Assembly (NCBI GenBank): GCA_964415795.1
Contig: CAYQBN010000022.1
Span: 1 to 26,513 of the forward strand
DNA: 26,513 nucleotides
Source of the DNA: CALITV01 sp964415795
GTDB lineage: Bacteria > UBP6 > UBA1177 > JAKLFG01
Direction of reading: 5' to 3'
Shown here: positions 15,742 to 24,133 of the stretch, one piece after another
How positions within the stretch are numbered: the stretch's first letter is position 1
How the letters are laid out: each line of letters opens with the position of its first letter
The notes under the pieces: model-generated
Database searches by the model: none
The model's input: the letters and a program-made list of their open reading frames with translations, nothing else
Told to the model about the DNA's origin: nothing
Position numbers and translations under genes: made by a program

Positions 15742-18250
15742 CAAGCGCCCGTCCTGCCGCGAAGGCGATCTGGTTCGCCGCCTTGACCGCATCGTTCTGG
15801 GAGACCACCATGAGCGCCGCGAGCCATATCTCTTCGGGGATGGCATCGAAGGGTGCTATCGTCGAGAGGAGGCCGAGCACGACGACATTGGCCGTTTTCC
15901 CGGTCGTGTCACCATAGCCACGCGCCGTTTCGAGCGCATCTATCTCGATGAGCCGATAGTCGGAGAGTACCTGTCGTATCGCGTCGAGTGAGGGGTAGTC
16001 GTTCTTCTTTATCGCCACTGGTACCGCCGCAAAACGGTTGAGGATGACCGTGCCGCCCGGTTTGAGCAGTTCCAGAAATCCGGGACGGAGCACTTCGCTC
16101 ATCTCCATGACGACGAGCACATCGGCGCTTCCCGGGGCAAGGATCGGCGAGTGAACGGCGCCGCAGGCGAAGGTCGAGATGACCGGACCACCCATCTGCG
16201 CCATGCCGTGGGTGTCTCCCTTCACGATGCCGCTTTCGGCATAGGGGGTGCGAAGGGCGACCTCGGAGAGCACCTTCCCGAAGAAGAGATTGCCTTGGCC
16301 GCCGATACCCCGGATCGCGACGCGGAGCGACGCAGGCAGTTTTGCTTTGTCGACCGATGCTGCGGTTACCTCTTTGGGGGCCGGTAGTTCGGGCGTTGTT
16401 GTTTTTTCTTTCTTTTTCTCCGGCTCTTCGACGATCGCACCGAAGGGACAGCGCTGGCGGCATACCTGCTTGTTCGAACCGCAGTTGGTGCAGAGGGTCG
16501 TAAAGGAAGGCCGTTTCTTCTCGTCGTGCTCTATGCCGGGGCACACGCCGCAGAGCCCGCACTGTCTGCACTTGTCACGGTCGATGGTAAGGATGCGCCG
16601 TTTCTTTGCCGACTCGGTCTCCTGAATACAGGCACCCTCGAGGATGAGGCAGGTGAACTCACCCTTCTCGGCGAGCGCAAGCGCCTCGGTGAGACACCGC
16701 TCCACCTCCTTGAGATCGTAGGCGTCGCAGGCGATCATGCGGCACTTTTCGGCGGCGACCGCATCGCGGAGGCTGAACCTGTTAGGTACCCCGGCAAGGT
16801 TCGCTGGCGAGGTAGGGGCCGGCTGACCTCCGGTCATCGCGGTGACCCGGTTGTCGAGGATCACCTTCACCCCCGGCACATTACGGAAGACGGCGTTCCG
16901 TGTCGCGTCGAGACCCGAGTGACACTCGCACGAGTCGCCGATGACGCTGATGACCGTGGCGGCCTGTTCAGGGCGCGACAAGACGAAGCCCTGCCGCATG
17001 CCGTCGGATCCACCCATGCAGAGGACTGTGTCTATCGCATTGAAGAAGTGGAGGAGCGTTGAACACCCGATCTCGCCGAAACCCGCGTAGATCTTCTTTT
17101 GCCGTTTGAGCTTCTGAACGGTCAGCGCGAAGGCGCGATAGGGACAGCCGGGACAAATGGAGGGGGGACGCGGCACCGGTTTCACCGCCGGTACCGGCGG
17201 CCGTTCTATCGCTTCGGTGATGCCCTGTCGGGCGAGCACTTCGAGTACCATGTCGGGCGACCAGTCGGTAATGACCGAATGCTCCCCTTTGCCGATGACC
17301 GGAATACCGAGCATGCGGATCCGCTCCTCAAGGAAACGATCACCATCTTCAAAGACGAAGAGTGGCCCTTTTACCCGCTGTGCAAAGGCGGCGATGCGTC
17401 CCGTCGGTACCGGATAGGCGAGAGACATCGAGAGGATAGAAGGATCCTTTCCTGCCGCGGTGAGCGCCTCGCGGACGATGATGTCGCTTTCTCCCATGAC
17501 GACGATGCCGAAGCGATCGGCACCGTGGTGTTCGCTCACCACCGAAGGATTCTCTTCGCCCCATGAGAGAATGGCGGGGATCCGCTCGCGAGTCGCCGTG
17601 TTGTAATTCTGCCGCGCTATGTTCGGCATGAGCATCCAACCGTGAAGATTTTCGGGGAGCGGGCGCTTTTCGACGGTGCGCGGCGCGCGGGTAGTCACGA
17701 TGCCCTCCGAATGGGCAAGGATGCCCGATGCGAGCACGACCACCTGCGTTCGGAACTGTCGCGAAATGTCGGCGGCGATGAACGCGATGTCGTACATCTC
17801 CTGATGATTTCGCGGCTCGAGCACGGGAACGCGGGCCGCGGCGAAGAAGTGGCGCGCGTCGATGACATGCTGGGTCGAACTCGGCGCATAGTCGGTGGCG
17901 GCATAGACGACGAAAGCCCCCGCCTGCGCCGTATAGAAGGCAGATGTGGTCAGAGCATCTCCCGCTTGGAAGACGCCCGGTATCTTCATCGTGACCACCG
18001 CGTCGGCGCCGGCGACTGCGTGGCCAACCGTGACCGCGGTAGCCACCGCTTCGCTCACCGACCATCCGACCGTCAAGCGATCCTGCACCTGTGACAGGTA
18101 CTTGTCTATGACCTCGGTGGATGGGGTCCCCGGATAGCCATCGGCGGCGTGATACCCGGCATGGACGACGCCCAAGGCGAATGCTTCGTTCCCTTGAAGG
18201 ATGTGACGGGATCCGGGGCGAGAAGCAACAAGATCTCTGAATCGGGACAT
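15719..18250 (-). CDS. Indolepyruvate ferredoxin oxidoreductase, alpha and beta subunits fused (IorA-IorB)
   Basis: This 843-residue protein joins two subunits that are usually separate. Residues 1-345 are the thiamine-enzyme pyrimidine and central domains (ILQGNEAFALGVVHAG, DGYPGTPSTEV); 365-540 are the diphosphate domain (ICPGCPYRAF, GDSCECHSG at 438-446, DNRVTAMTGGQ at 466-476); 561-601 hold eight cysteines for two Fe-S clusters; 640-843 are the IorB-type gamma-like domain (GIGGQGNLFFG at 648-658, GDTHGMAQMGGPV). The enzyme oxidises arylpyruvates from Trp, Tyr and Phe to aryl-acetyl-CoA and reduces ferredoxin. The cysteine spacing (CxxCxxCxxCP and CxxC-x6-CxxxCP) departs from plain ferredoxin. 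The start ATG lies about 35 bases downstream of the expected transcript start. Identity is sure; substrate range is by family. Confidence 0.94.
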   Translation of the reverse strand: MSRFRDLVASRPGSRHILQGNEAFALGVVHAGYHAADGYPGTPSTEVIDKYLSQVQDRLTVGWSVSEAVATAVTVGHAVAGADAVVTMKIPGVFQAGDALTTSAFYTAQAGAFVVYAATDYAPSSTQHVIDARHFFAAARVPVLEPRNHQEMYDIAFIAADISRQFRTQVVVLASGILAHSEGIVTTRAPRTVEKRPLPENLHGWMLMPNIARQNYNTATRERIPAILSWGEENPSVVSEHHGADRFGIVVMGESDIIVREALTAAGKDPSILSMSLAYPVPTGRIAAFAQRVKGPLFVFEDGDRFLEERIRMLGIPVIGKGEHSVITDWSPDMVLEVLARQGITEAIERPPVPAVKPVPRPPSICPGCPYRAFALTVQKLKRQKKIYAGFGEIGCSTLLHFFNAIDTVLCMGGSDGMRQGFVLSRPEQAATVISVIGDSCECHSGLDATRNAVFRNVPGVKVILDNRVTAMTGGQPAPTSPANLAGVPNRFSLRDAVAAEKCRMIACDAYDLKEVERCLTEALALAEKGEFTCLILEGACIQETESAKKRRILTIDRDKCRQCGLCGVCPGIEHDEKKRPSFTTLCTNCGSNKQVCRQRCPFGAIVEEPEKKKEKTTTPELPAPKEVTAASVDKAKLPASLRVAIRGIGGQGNLFFGKVLSEVALRTPYAESGIVKGDTHGMAQMGGPVISTFACGAVHSPILAPGSADVLVVMEMSEVLRPGFLELLKPGGTVILNRFAAVPVAIKKNDYPSLDAIRQVLSDYRLIEIDALETARGYGDTTGKTANVVVLGLLSTIAPFDAIPEEIWLAALMVVSQNDAVKAANQIAFAAGRALATGSRIS

Positions 18251-18291
18251 GACGACCTCGCATGAATATGAACATCTATGCGCGAAAGCAC

Positions 18292-18319
18292 GGTATCATG
18301 CCGCGCCGAGAGGTGTCAA
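18292..18319 (-). promoter_or_regulatory. Promoter of the indolepyruvate oxidoreductase gene
   Basis: On the minus strand a perfect TTGACA (18314-18319) is followed after 16 bp by GATACC (18292-18297), a weak -10. A good -35 with a weak -10 often goes with an activator. The palindrome at 18338-18357 is centred about 62 bp before the expected start, a usual activator position. Confidence 0.6.
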
Positions 18320-18337
18320 GGAAAACGGCAGAGGAGA

Positions 18338-18357
18338 TTTCAACACCGTTGTTGAAA
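18338..18357. promoter_or_regulatory. Perfect 8-bp inverted repeat, likely operator
   Basis: TTTCAACA, four bases (CCGT), then TGTTGAAA: eight perfect base pairs in 20 bp, in the region shared by the Ior gene (minus) and the transporter operon (plus). Neither strand gives a T-run after the arms that would suit a terminator (the + strand is followed by AAAAG). The size fits a dimeric regulator of the MarR, TetR or CRP type, but I do not recognise the half-site. Confidence 0.6.
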
Positions 18358-18476
18358 AAGAGCGGTGACCGTTCGTGTATGATTCGATAACCGCAAAGGA
18401 ATCGGCCATGCACGGTTTTCAGTGCATTGCAAGAGATCTCCTGCCGATGGGAGAAGCAAGAAGAGAGCGCATTTCC

Positions 18477-18504
18477 TTGACTTCACTTCGGGTGCCGATA
18501 CGAT
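18477..18504 (+). promoter_or_regulatory. Sigma-70-type promoter of the transporter-ankyrin-ABC operon
   Basis: TTGACT (18477-18482), 16 bp, TACGAT (18499-18504). The expected start near 18511 gives a leader of about 56 bases with GGAGG before the ATG at 18567. The rest of the 316-bp region 18251-18566 holds the divergent Ior promoter and the palindrome; I see no gene in it. Confidence 0.65.
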
Positions 18505-18566
18505 GATTGTTCGTTGAGAGTTCCCTACAGTCATAAAAGATTAGTCCATGTCGCGGAGGATGGTTT

Positions 18567-19994
18567 ATGTTTGAAGCGGTCAAGAAGTATTTCTCCGAAT
18601 TTAAGATTCTCAAAACGGTCTCGAAGGACTTTTGGCTCGTCAACGCCATTCAGTTCTTCGACGGTCTCGCCTACTTTGCGGTCATCATCATCATCTCTCT
18701 CTATCTCACCGACAGCGTCGGGTTCAGCGACATGGAGGCTGGTGCGTGGCAGGGGATATTCTTCCTGTTCATCACCGCGTTCATGTTCGCGGTCGGATCC
18801 ATATGCGACACCCTCGGTGTAAAGAAGACCTTTTACATCGCGACGGCTCTGTTGGGTATATCACGACTCGGGCTTGGCGTTGCGCCGCAACTGGCAACGG
18901 GGGCGGGACTCAAATACTTCGTCATGGCGATGCTCATCGTCATGGCACTGGGCACCGCGACGCTCGTGACCAACACCAACGCCGCCCTGCGCCATTTCAC
19001 GACCCCCGAGAACCGCGGGACCGGCTTCAATGTCTATTACCTCATCATGAACATCGGTGCCGCGATCGCTGGCTTCGGCGTGACCGACGGCTTCCGGGCC
19101 GCTTTTGGTCCAGTAACCGGTAACCTCATGATATTTAACTTCAGTTTCGTGATGGCGCTCATCTGCTTCTTCTGTGCGTGGCTCATCTCCAAGAGGCACG
19201 ATGAGGCCGCCGCCGCCGAGAAAGAGGGTACCACCGAAAAGACGCCGCTCCAGATCTTCATGGAGGTATGGAAGGAGAGCGCGTTCCAGAAGCTGGTGTT
19301 GTTCCTCGTGCTGACGCTCGGTGTCCGTCTCGTCTTCACTCACCAGACGATGGTCATGCCGAAGTACTACATTCGAACTCTCTATAACGATTTCGAACTC
19401 GGGCTCGCGAACTCGCTGAACCCGATCATCATCGTGGTCGGTCTCATTCTGTTCATACCCATCATCAACAAGTTCAACATCGTGAAACTGCTCGTCGTCG
19501 GCATGACGATATCGGCGCTGTCGCTTCTGTTCCTCGCCGTACCGAACAGCTGGATCATGGCGGTCCCCGGCATCACGAACCTCAATCAAGCCTACCTCTA
19601 CATCATCGTCGCGCAGATCTTCGTCTTCGCAGTCGGCGAACTGATCTTCTCGCCGCGATTCGTCGAGTATGTCGCCTCGGTCGCGCCGAAAGACAAGGTG
19701 GCGGCGTACATGGGACTATCGGCGCTTCCGATGTTCATCGCGCGTCCCATCAACGGCTTCGTGTCGGGTATCCTCATATCGAGTTACTGTTATGACGGCA
19801 TCCGTGCCAAGATAGACACCGGTAATGTCTCTTATCTTCAAAGCCCCGAATGGATGTGGATGATCTACTTCATCTTCGCCGCGATAAGCCCGATCGCGAT
19901 TCTCCTGTGGCGCAACAAGGTCACCTCGGAGGCTGCCGATAATGGTGGCGCCGACAAGAAAGAGGAACCCGCCGCCGAGGAAGCGGCCCACTGA
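18567..19994 (+). CDS. MFS transporter, related to the peptide (POT/PTR) family
   Basis: This 475-residue inner-membrane protein has about 12 hydrophobic segments. The loop after the second, CDTLGVKKTF, is the MFS motif A type. Late in the chain GELIFSPRFVEYVASVAPKDKVAAYMG resembles the POT-family E-x-x-x-SP...AP region between TM10 and TM11. The first segment has QFFDGLAYF where true POT proteins carry ExxERFxYY, so the proton-coupling Glu motif is missing and the substrate is uncertain. The C-terminal tail is hydrophilic and charged (EAADNGGADKKEEPAAEEAAH region). GGAGG precedes the ATG. It heads an operon of five genes and ends 17 bp before the ankyrin gene, which suggests a functional tie. 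Confidence 0.88.
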   Translation: MFEAVKKYFSEFKILKTVSKDFWLVNAIQFFDGLAYFAVIIIISLYLTDSVGFSDMEAGAWQGIFFLFITAFMFAVGSICDTLGVKKTFYIATALLGISRLGLGVAPQLATGAGLKYFVMAMLIVMALGTATLVTNTNAALRHFTTPENRGTGFNVYYLIMNIGAAIAGFGVTDGFRAAFGPVTGNLMIFNFSFVMALICFFCAWLISKRHDEAAAAEKEGTTEKTPLQIFMEVWKESAFQKLVLFLVLTLGVRLVFTHQTMVMPKYYIRTLYNDFELGLANSLNPIIIVVGLILFIPIINKFNIVKLLVVGMTISALSLLFLAVPNSWIMAVPGITNLNQAYLYIIVAQIFVFAVGELIFSPRFVEYVASVAPKDKVAAYMGLSALPMFIARPINGFVSGILISSYCYDGIRAKIDTGNVSYLQSPEWMWMIYFIFAAISPIAILLWRNKVTSEAADNGGADKKEEPAAEEAAH

Positions 19995-20011
19995 AGTTAG
20001 GGAGGAATGTC

Positions 20012-20653
20012 ATGAAGAAATACGGCCCCATCGTTAAAGACGCGCTCATTCTCGTCGCGTTCAGTTCGGTTTTCGCCATCGTCTGTAACTATGGATTCAA
20101 GGCGCTCAAGGGTCAAGGGGTAACGACCGATCCTATCGTGGCGGCCATCATCCAGAACGATCTCGATCAGATGAAGAAACTTATCGAGGCGGACAGCGGC
20201 CGGGTCAACAATCCAGACGAACAGGGGCGCACGCCGCTCATGTGGGCAGCCTATGCGAACTTCAGGGATGCGGCGGCCATCGCCAAAAGCGAGGAGAAGC
20301 GGGTCGAAGCCGTCAAACTGCTTACGGAACAGAAGGCCGATCCCAATCGCACCGATAAGGACGGGTGGACGGCGCTCATGTGGGCTGCTTGGAGCGGCTT
20401 TCCGAAGGTTGCGGAGGTCCTGATTTCCTCGGGTGCCGACCTCGAGAAGGCCGATAAACGCGGCCACACTGCTCTCATGCTCGCCGCGATGCGGGGCCAT
20501 GTCGCGGTGGTACGCCTGCTCATCGAAAAGGGAGCCCTCACCGCCGTCAAGAATACGGACGGAAAAACGGCGCACGACATCGCGCGAGAAATGGAGGGGA
20601 AGTACCCGGACCGGAAAAAGGACTATGGCGAGATAGTCTCTCTCGTATTGTGA
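20012..20653 (+). CDS. Membrane-anchored ankyrin-repeat protein
   Basis: This 213-residue protein has a short basic N-terminus (MKKYGPIVKD) and one hydrophobic segment (about 10-28), then three to four ankyrin repeats: DEQGRTPLMWAAYANF, DKDGWTALMWAAWSGFPKVAEVLISSGAD, DKRGHTALMLAAMRGHVAVVRLLIEKGAL and NTDGKTAHDIARE. The first repeat carries an insert of about a dozen residues. The anchor with positive charges inside predicts that the repeats face the periplasm, or that the segment is cleaved as a signal. Ankyrin repeats bind other proteins; the neighbours here are a transporter and an ABC system, the likely partners by position. GGGAGG precedes the ATG at seven bases. The stop overlaps the next gene's possible GTG start by four bases. 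Confidence 0.88.
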   Translation: MKKYGPIVKDALILVAFSSVFAIVCNYGFKALKGQGVTTDPIVAAIIQNDLDQMKKLIEADSGRVNNPDEQGRTPLMWAAYANFRDAAAIAKSEEKRVEAVKLLTEQKADPNRTDKDGWTALMWAAWSGFPKVAEVLISSGADLEKADKRGHTALMLAAMRGHVAVVRLLIEKGALTAVKNTDGKTAHDIAREMEGKYPDRKKDYGEIVSLVL

Positions 20654-20931
20654 TCATGGAACGAACGCCGCTTTTTCCCGGAACCGGTCTTGTTGCTGCG
20701 CGAAGCCCGTGGCTTTTTTTGGCGGCGGCTTTTGCGCTTCTCTCACAATGTGGTCTCCCCGCGCCTTGGCCGGTCGCGTGCGGCGCGTGTGCGCTCATCT
20801 CGGTCGGCATCGTTTTCCGGCGGCTGATACTGTTTCCCTTCGTCGCGATCTGTCTTTTGATGGTAGGGATCCTCGTCGGAGCGGACGATTTCTATCACTG
20901 GTTGCAAGCGCTTCTCAGAGGTGTCGTATAG
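20650..20931 (+). CDS. Small integral membrane protein of unknown family
   Basis: This protein of 93 residues (91 if it starts at the ATG at 20656 instead of GTG at 20650) has two to three hydrophobic segments: about 17-33, 41-56 and 59-77 (IVFRRLILFPFVAICLLMVGIL). There is no ribosome-binding site of its own; it overlaps the ankyrin stop (GTGA), so it relies on coupled translation. One base separates it from the next gene. I recognise no family. Its place before a permease-like protein and an ATPase suggests a small membrane subunit of that system, which is inference from context. Confidence 0.65.
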   Translation: MIMERTPLFPGTGLVAARSPWLFLAAAFALLSQCGLPAPWPVACGACALISVGIVFRRLILFPFVAICLLMVGILVGADDFYHWLQALLRGVV

Positions 20932-20932
20932 C

Positions 20933-21511
20933 ATGGAAATCGGACCTCTTCTTCGCGTGGTACGCACCTTCGAGGCCTTCTTACAGGCGGAGACCATTCG
21001 TAAACCGATTCTTGGTCTCCTGTTCCTGTTGCTGCTGCTCCCGCGAAGCGGTCTGCTTTTTCTCGTGGTTCTCTTTTTTGCGGCGGCGCTCTTGCCTCGC
21101 GATGTCCAGTCGCGTCATATCGGTCTCTACCTCGCACTTCCTTTTACCCGGCCGTCGCTTTTCTTTCACTCGTTCCTCATGGGACTTTTTCTTCTGCTTC
21201 TCGGTGCGGTGATCGGCGGCGCGATATTCGGCGATCCGGGATGGCCGACGAAATTCATCGCGATGGCGATATTTTTTTCCACCATGTTTTCCCTATCGCT
21301 CATCGGCGCCGCGGCGGGGCGCGACACGCTCACTTTACCGGTGCTTTTTCTCTTTGCGGATGTCACGACCGGTGCGGCGCTAGGCGTTGACCATCCTTTC
21401 CGCTGGTTCAGTCCTTTCTATCAGGAAGAACCGCTGTACGCGGGGTTGGTCGCCGTGCTGTTGCTTGCCGCGGCCTTTGTCCAGTATCTCGTGATGGGGA
21501 GACGAATATGA
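20933..21511 (+). CDS. ABC transporter permease-like membrane protein
   Basis: This 192-residue protein is very hydrophobic, with about five to six segments (near 26-50, 70-95, 100-118, 125-145 and 165-185). It lies between a small membrane protein and an ABC ATPase and overlaps the ATPase start by four bases (ATGA), which is the main reason to call it the permease. The sequence DVQSRHIGLYLALPFTRPSLFFHSFLMGL resembles the first cytoplasmic loop and TM2 of ABC-2 or YtrC-type permeases, where a 'lPvtrrqlv' stretch is common. It is shorter than most ABC-2 permeases (220-400). ATG 20933 is chosen over the earlier in-frame GTG 20921, because the latter would run far into the preceding gene. Confidence 0.7.
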   Translation: MEIGPLLRVVRTFEAFLQAETIRKPILGLLFLLLLLPRSGLLFLVVLFFAAALLPRDVQSRHIGLYLALPFTRPSLFFHSFLMGLFLLLLGAVIGGAIFGDPGWPTKFIAMAIFFSTMFSLSLIGAAAGRDTLTLPVLFLFADVTTGAALGVDHPFRWFSPFYQEEPLYAGLVAVLLLAAAFVQYLVMGRRI

Positions 21512-22311
21512 CCCTCATCGTCGAGAAGGTATCGAAACGATTCGGTCGTCGGTCAGCGCTGGTCGATGTCTCTTTTGTGACCGGTCCGGGAGAGATCGTC
21601 GCTGTGCTCGGCCCTTCAGGAGCGGGCAAGACGACGCTCATGCGCGTGGTGAGCGGCGAATGGCCGCCGAGCGAGGGGTACATTCGGGTAGGCGGGGGAC
21701 CGCTTTCGCACTTTAGTCGTCATTTGGTCGCATCGAGCGGCGATCAGCGCATCGTGTTCCGTCATTTCACGGGTGCCGACTACCATCGGATATGGAAATT
21801 GCTGTACCCTCAATTCGACGACGCGCTCTTTACCGTTTTCGCTCGGCGCTTTTCATGGGATCTTTCTCGGAGGATCGAAGCGTTGCCCATGGGAGACCGT
21901 TCGCTCTTTCTCACCCTTGGTGCGCTTGCGTGCCGTCCCACGCTCCTGCTCATAGATGAGCCGTTCCAACATCTCACGCCCCATGAACGGGAAATGCTCT
22001 GTGGTCTTCTTCGTTCCTATGCCGATGAGCATCGGGCGACGGTGATCCTCTCTTCTGCGGAACTGTACGAGCAGGAGCCGATCCTTGATCGCATCGTGGT
22101 ACTCAAGAACGGGCGCCTTCTCTGTGCAACTCGGCTGGACGAGGCGCGTTGGTCGCACCGGATAGTGTCATCTGTCGGCGAGGCGGAAGATTTTCTTACC
22201 ATAGGACCGGTGCTCGCCGAGCGACTTGTTTTCTGCGACGAAGAACGGATCGGACGGGTGCCGACACTGGGCGAGATCGTTACCGGTTACCTGAACGGTG
22301 CCTCGTTCTGA
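21508..22311 (+). CDS. ABC transporter ATP-binding protein with degenerate motifs
   Basis: This 267-residue protein has a complete Walker A (GPSGAGKT, 35-42) and Walker B (TLLLIDEP, 145-152), so it should bind ATP. The ABC signature that normally reads LSGGQ or LSKG is LPMGDRS (126-132), and the His of the H-loop is replaced: ILSSAEL (180-186) where STHDL-type residues are expected. The region HFTGADYHRIWKLLYPQFDD (86-105) resembles the YtrB/BcrA branch. The tail of about 50 residues after the NGRLL strand is an extra C-terminal piece. Either the partner subunit supplies the missing residues or the protein hydrolyses ATP slowly. It ends 16 bp from the convergent sppA. It is the last gene of the operon. 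Confidence 0.88.
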   Translation: MTLIVEKVSKRFGRRSALVDVSFVTGPGEIVAVLGPSGAGKTTLMRVVSGEWPPSEGYIRVGGGPLSHFSRHLVASSGDQRIVFRHFTGADYHRIWKLLYPQFDDALFTVFARRFSWDLSRRIEALPMGDRSLFLTLGALACRPTLLLIDEPFQHLTPHEREMLCGLLRSYADEHRATVILSSAELYEQEPILDRIVVLKNGRLLCATRLDEARWSHRIVSSVGEAEDFLTIGPVLAERLVFCDEERIGRVPTLGEIVTGYLNGASF

Positions 22312-22327
22312 TGGGACTCTTTTTGTC

Positions 22328-24118
22328 CTAACGGATCTCGATAGCCTCTGCTTCGGCACGCACCGTTTCGCGTCCCTTCTCGATGGTTTCGAATAAGCGC
22401 TCCACCGCGGTTATCGTGCGCAGGATCTTCGTTAGCGGCGAGACGATGGCCGGTTGTTCCGAGTCCTCCTCGTCGCGATCGCGTTGGAGGACGAGATCGA
22501 CCACTGACGGTTCTTGAGGGAACGGTTTGATGATGAGGATGCTGTCCGAGGAAAGGCCAAGGCGAGTACGCACCGCTGCAAAAGCGGCACGGTAACCGCC
22601 GAGCTCATCCACAAGTCCTCGTTCAAGCGCATCAGCGCCACTCCAAATACGACCTTTGGCGATCTGTTCCATTTCTTCGGGCGTTTTTTTGCGGGCCGCG
22701 GCGGCACGGCTTACGAAGGTGTCGTAGATATCGTCGAGCGTCGTTTCGAGCAGTTTCTTTTGGTCGATGTCGAGTCGGGTGAGCGAGGAAAAGAGCCGCG
22801 CGTTCTTTCCGAACTGTTCCGCGTCGAACGAGATGCCGAGCTTTTTCCAGAACTCGGGTGTGTACATCTTGCCGACGATGACCCCGATACTGCCGGTCAC
22901 CGTTGAGGGTTGGGCGACGATGTGGTCTGCCGCCATGGCGATATAGTAGCCGCCCGATGCGGCGGTGGAACTCATGGTGACGATGAGTGGCTTGCCGCTT
23001 GCGCGCACCGTTTCGGTGACCTCGTGCCATATCGTTTCCGAGGCGACCACCGAGCCGCCCGGCGAATCGATACGCAGAACGATCGCCTTCACCTCGGGGT
23101 CCTTTGCCGCGTCGCGAAGCGCTTTCGCATAGGTGTAAGAACCTATCGAGGAGCGTTTTCCAAAGGGATCGCGCTCCGATGGTCCGCGCTCGATCTCTCC
23201 CTCGGCGACGATGAGCGCCACCGTCGTTCCGCCGGTCTGGGGCAGTATCGAGGGGCGGTAACGGGAAAGATGCGTTCTCACGGAACATCCCGCCTTTTCC
23301 TCCATACGGGCGATCACCTCTTCCCGATACTTCACGCCGTCCACCAGTTTTTCGGCGAGCGCCTCCCCCGAAAAGAGCGGTGCGCGGTCTATGAGCATCC
23401 GAAGATGAGCAACTTCGATGCGGCGTGCCTCGGAGATGTCGGCGACGAGTCGTTCATAGATCGACTCGAGGAGGCGATGGACCGCCTCGCGGTGCGGCGG
23501 GGTGAATTTATCTTCGGTAAAAAGGTTCCATGCATTCTTATACTCCTTGCGGGTTCCGCCTATTGGCTCGATCCCCAATTTGCCGAGAAGTCCCTTGAGA
23601 AAGGGATGTTCTGCTGCCACCCCGGCGATGTCCACGGTCCCTGCCGGCTGGAGGTATATCTCGTCGAACGCGGTTGCCAGATAGTACGAAGCCATGCCGC
23701 GCGACAGCTCGCCGAATGAATCGGCGTAGGCGATCGCCGGCTTTCCCGTCTTGCGGAACGCGATGACCGCGTCGCGGATCTCTTGGATCTGGGCATAGGA
23801 GAGCCGATGGTCGTCTATCCTGACGAGAAGCCCTTTCACCTTCGGATCCTCACCGGCGTTCTCGAGGCCGGTGACGATGTCGAGGATGGTAATCTGTCTC
23901 CCGAAGATCTCGCGCATCACCGGATCGGTCGGTGCGTATTCGACGACCCGGTCGTCAACGGTGAAGGTAACGACGGTGTCGGGCGGCGCGATGATCTTTT
24001 TCGCGTCAACATGGTGGACGATCGCCGTGGCGATCCCCGCGATGAGGAGAAAGACGAGCAGGCCGAACAAGGCGAACATCACGACGATCGCTTTGAATAT
24101 CTTTTTAAGGAATTCCAT
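22328..24118 (-). CDS. sppA: Signal peptide peptidase SppA, 67-kDa (long) type
   Basis: This 596-residue membrane protease degrades cleaved signal peptides with a Ser-Lys dyad. A signal anchor covers about residues 8-34. The N-terminal repeat (75-290) carries the catalytic Lys194 in RKEYKNAWNLF, and the C-terminal repeat (300-540) carries Ser388 in TAASGGYYIA, preceded by IDSPGGSV (350-357); these match Lys209 and Ser409 of the E. coli enzyme in order and spacing. So it is the tandem-domain (67K) type. The last 60 residues are charged and low in structure. It starts 15 bp after the M24 peptidase gene with GAGGTG before the ATG, so the two proteases share a transcript. Confidence 0.94.
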   Translation of the reverse strand: MEFLKKIFKAIVVMFALFGLLVFLLIAGIATAIVHHVDAKKIIAPPDTVVTFTVDDRVVEYAPTDPVMREIFGRQITILDIVTGLENAGEDPKVKGLLVRIDDHRLSYAQIQEIRDAVIAFRKTGKPAIAYADSFGELSRGMASYYLATAFDEIYLQPAGTVDIAGVAAEHPFLKGLLGKLGIEPIGGTRKEYKNAWNLFTEDKFTPPHREAVHRLLESIYERLVADISEARRIEVAHLRMLIDRAPLFSGEALAEKLVDGVKYREEVIARMEEKAGCSVRTHLSRYRPSILPQTGGTTVALIVAEGEIERGPSERDPFGKRSSIGSYTYAKALRDAAKDPEVKAIVLRIDSPGGSVVASETIWHEVTETVRASGKPLIVTMSSTAASGGYYIAMAADHIVAQPSTVTGSIGVIVGKMYTPEFWKKLGISFDAEQFGKNARLFSSLTRLDIDQKKLLETTLDDIYDTFVSRAAAARKKTPEEMEQIAKGRIWSGADALERGLVDELGGYRAAFAAVRTRLGLSSDSILIIKPFPQEPSVVDLVLQRDRDEEDSEQPAIVSPLTKILRTITAVERLFETIEKGRETVRAEAEAIEIR

Positions 24119-24133
24119 GATGCACCTCTTTGC

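Noticed and set aside
18419..18649. Small minus-strand frame across the transporter gene start
   Set aside because: It runs through the promoter and start of the transporter gene, has no ribosome-binding site and no recognisable sequence.
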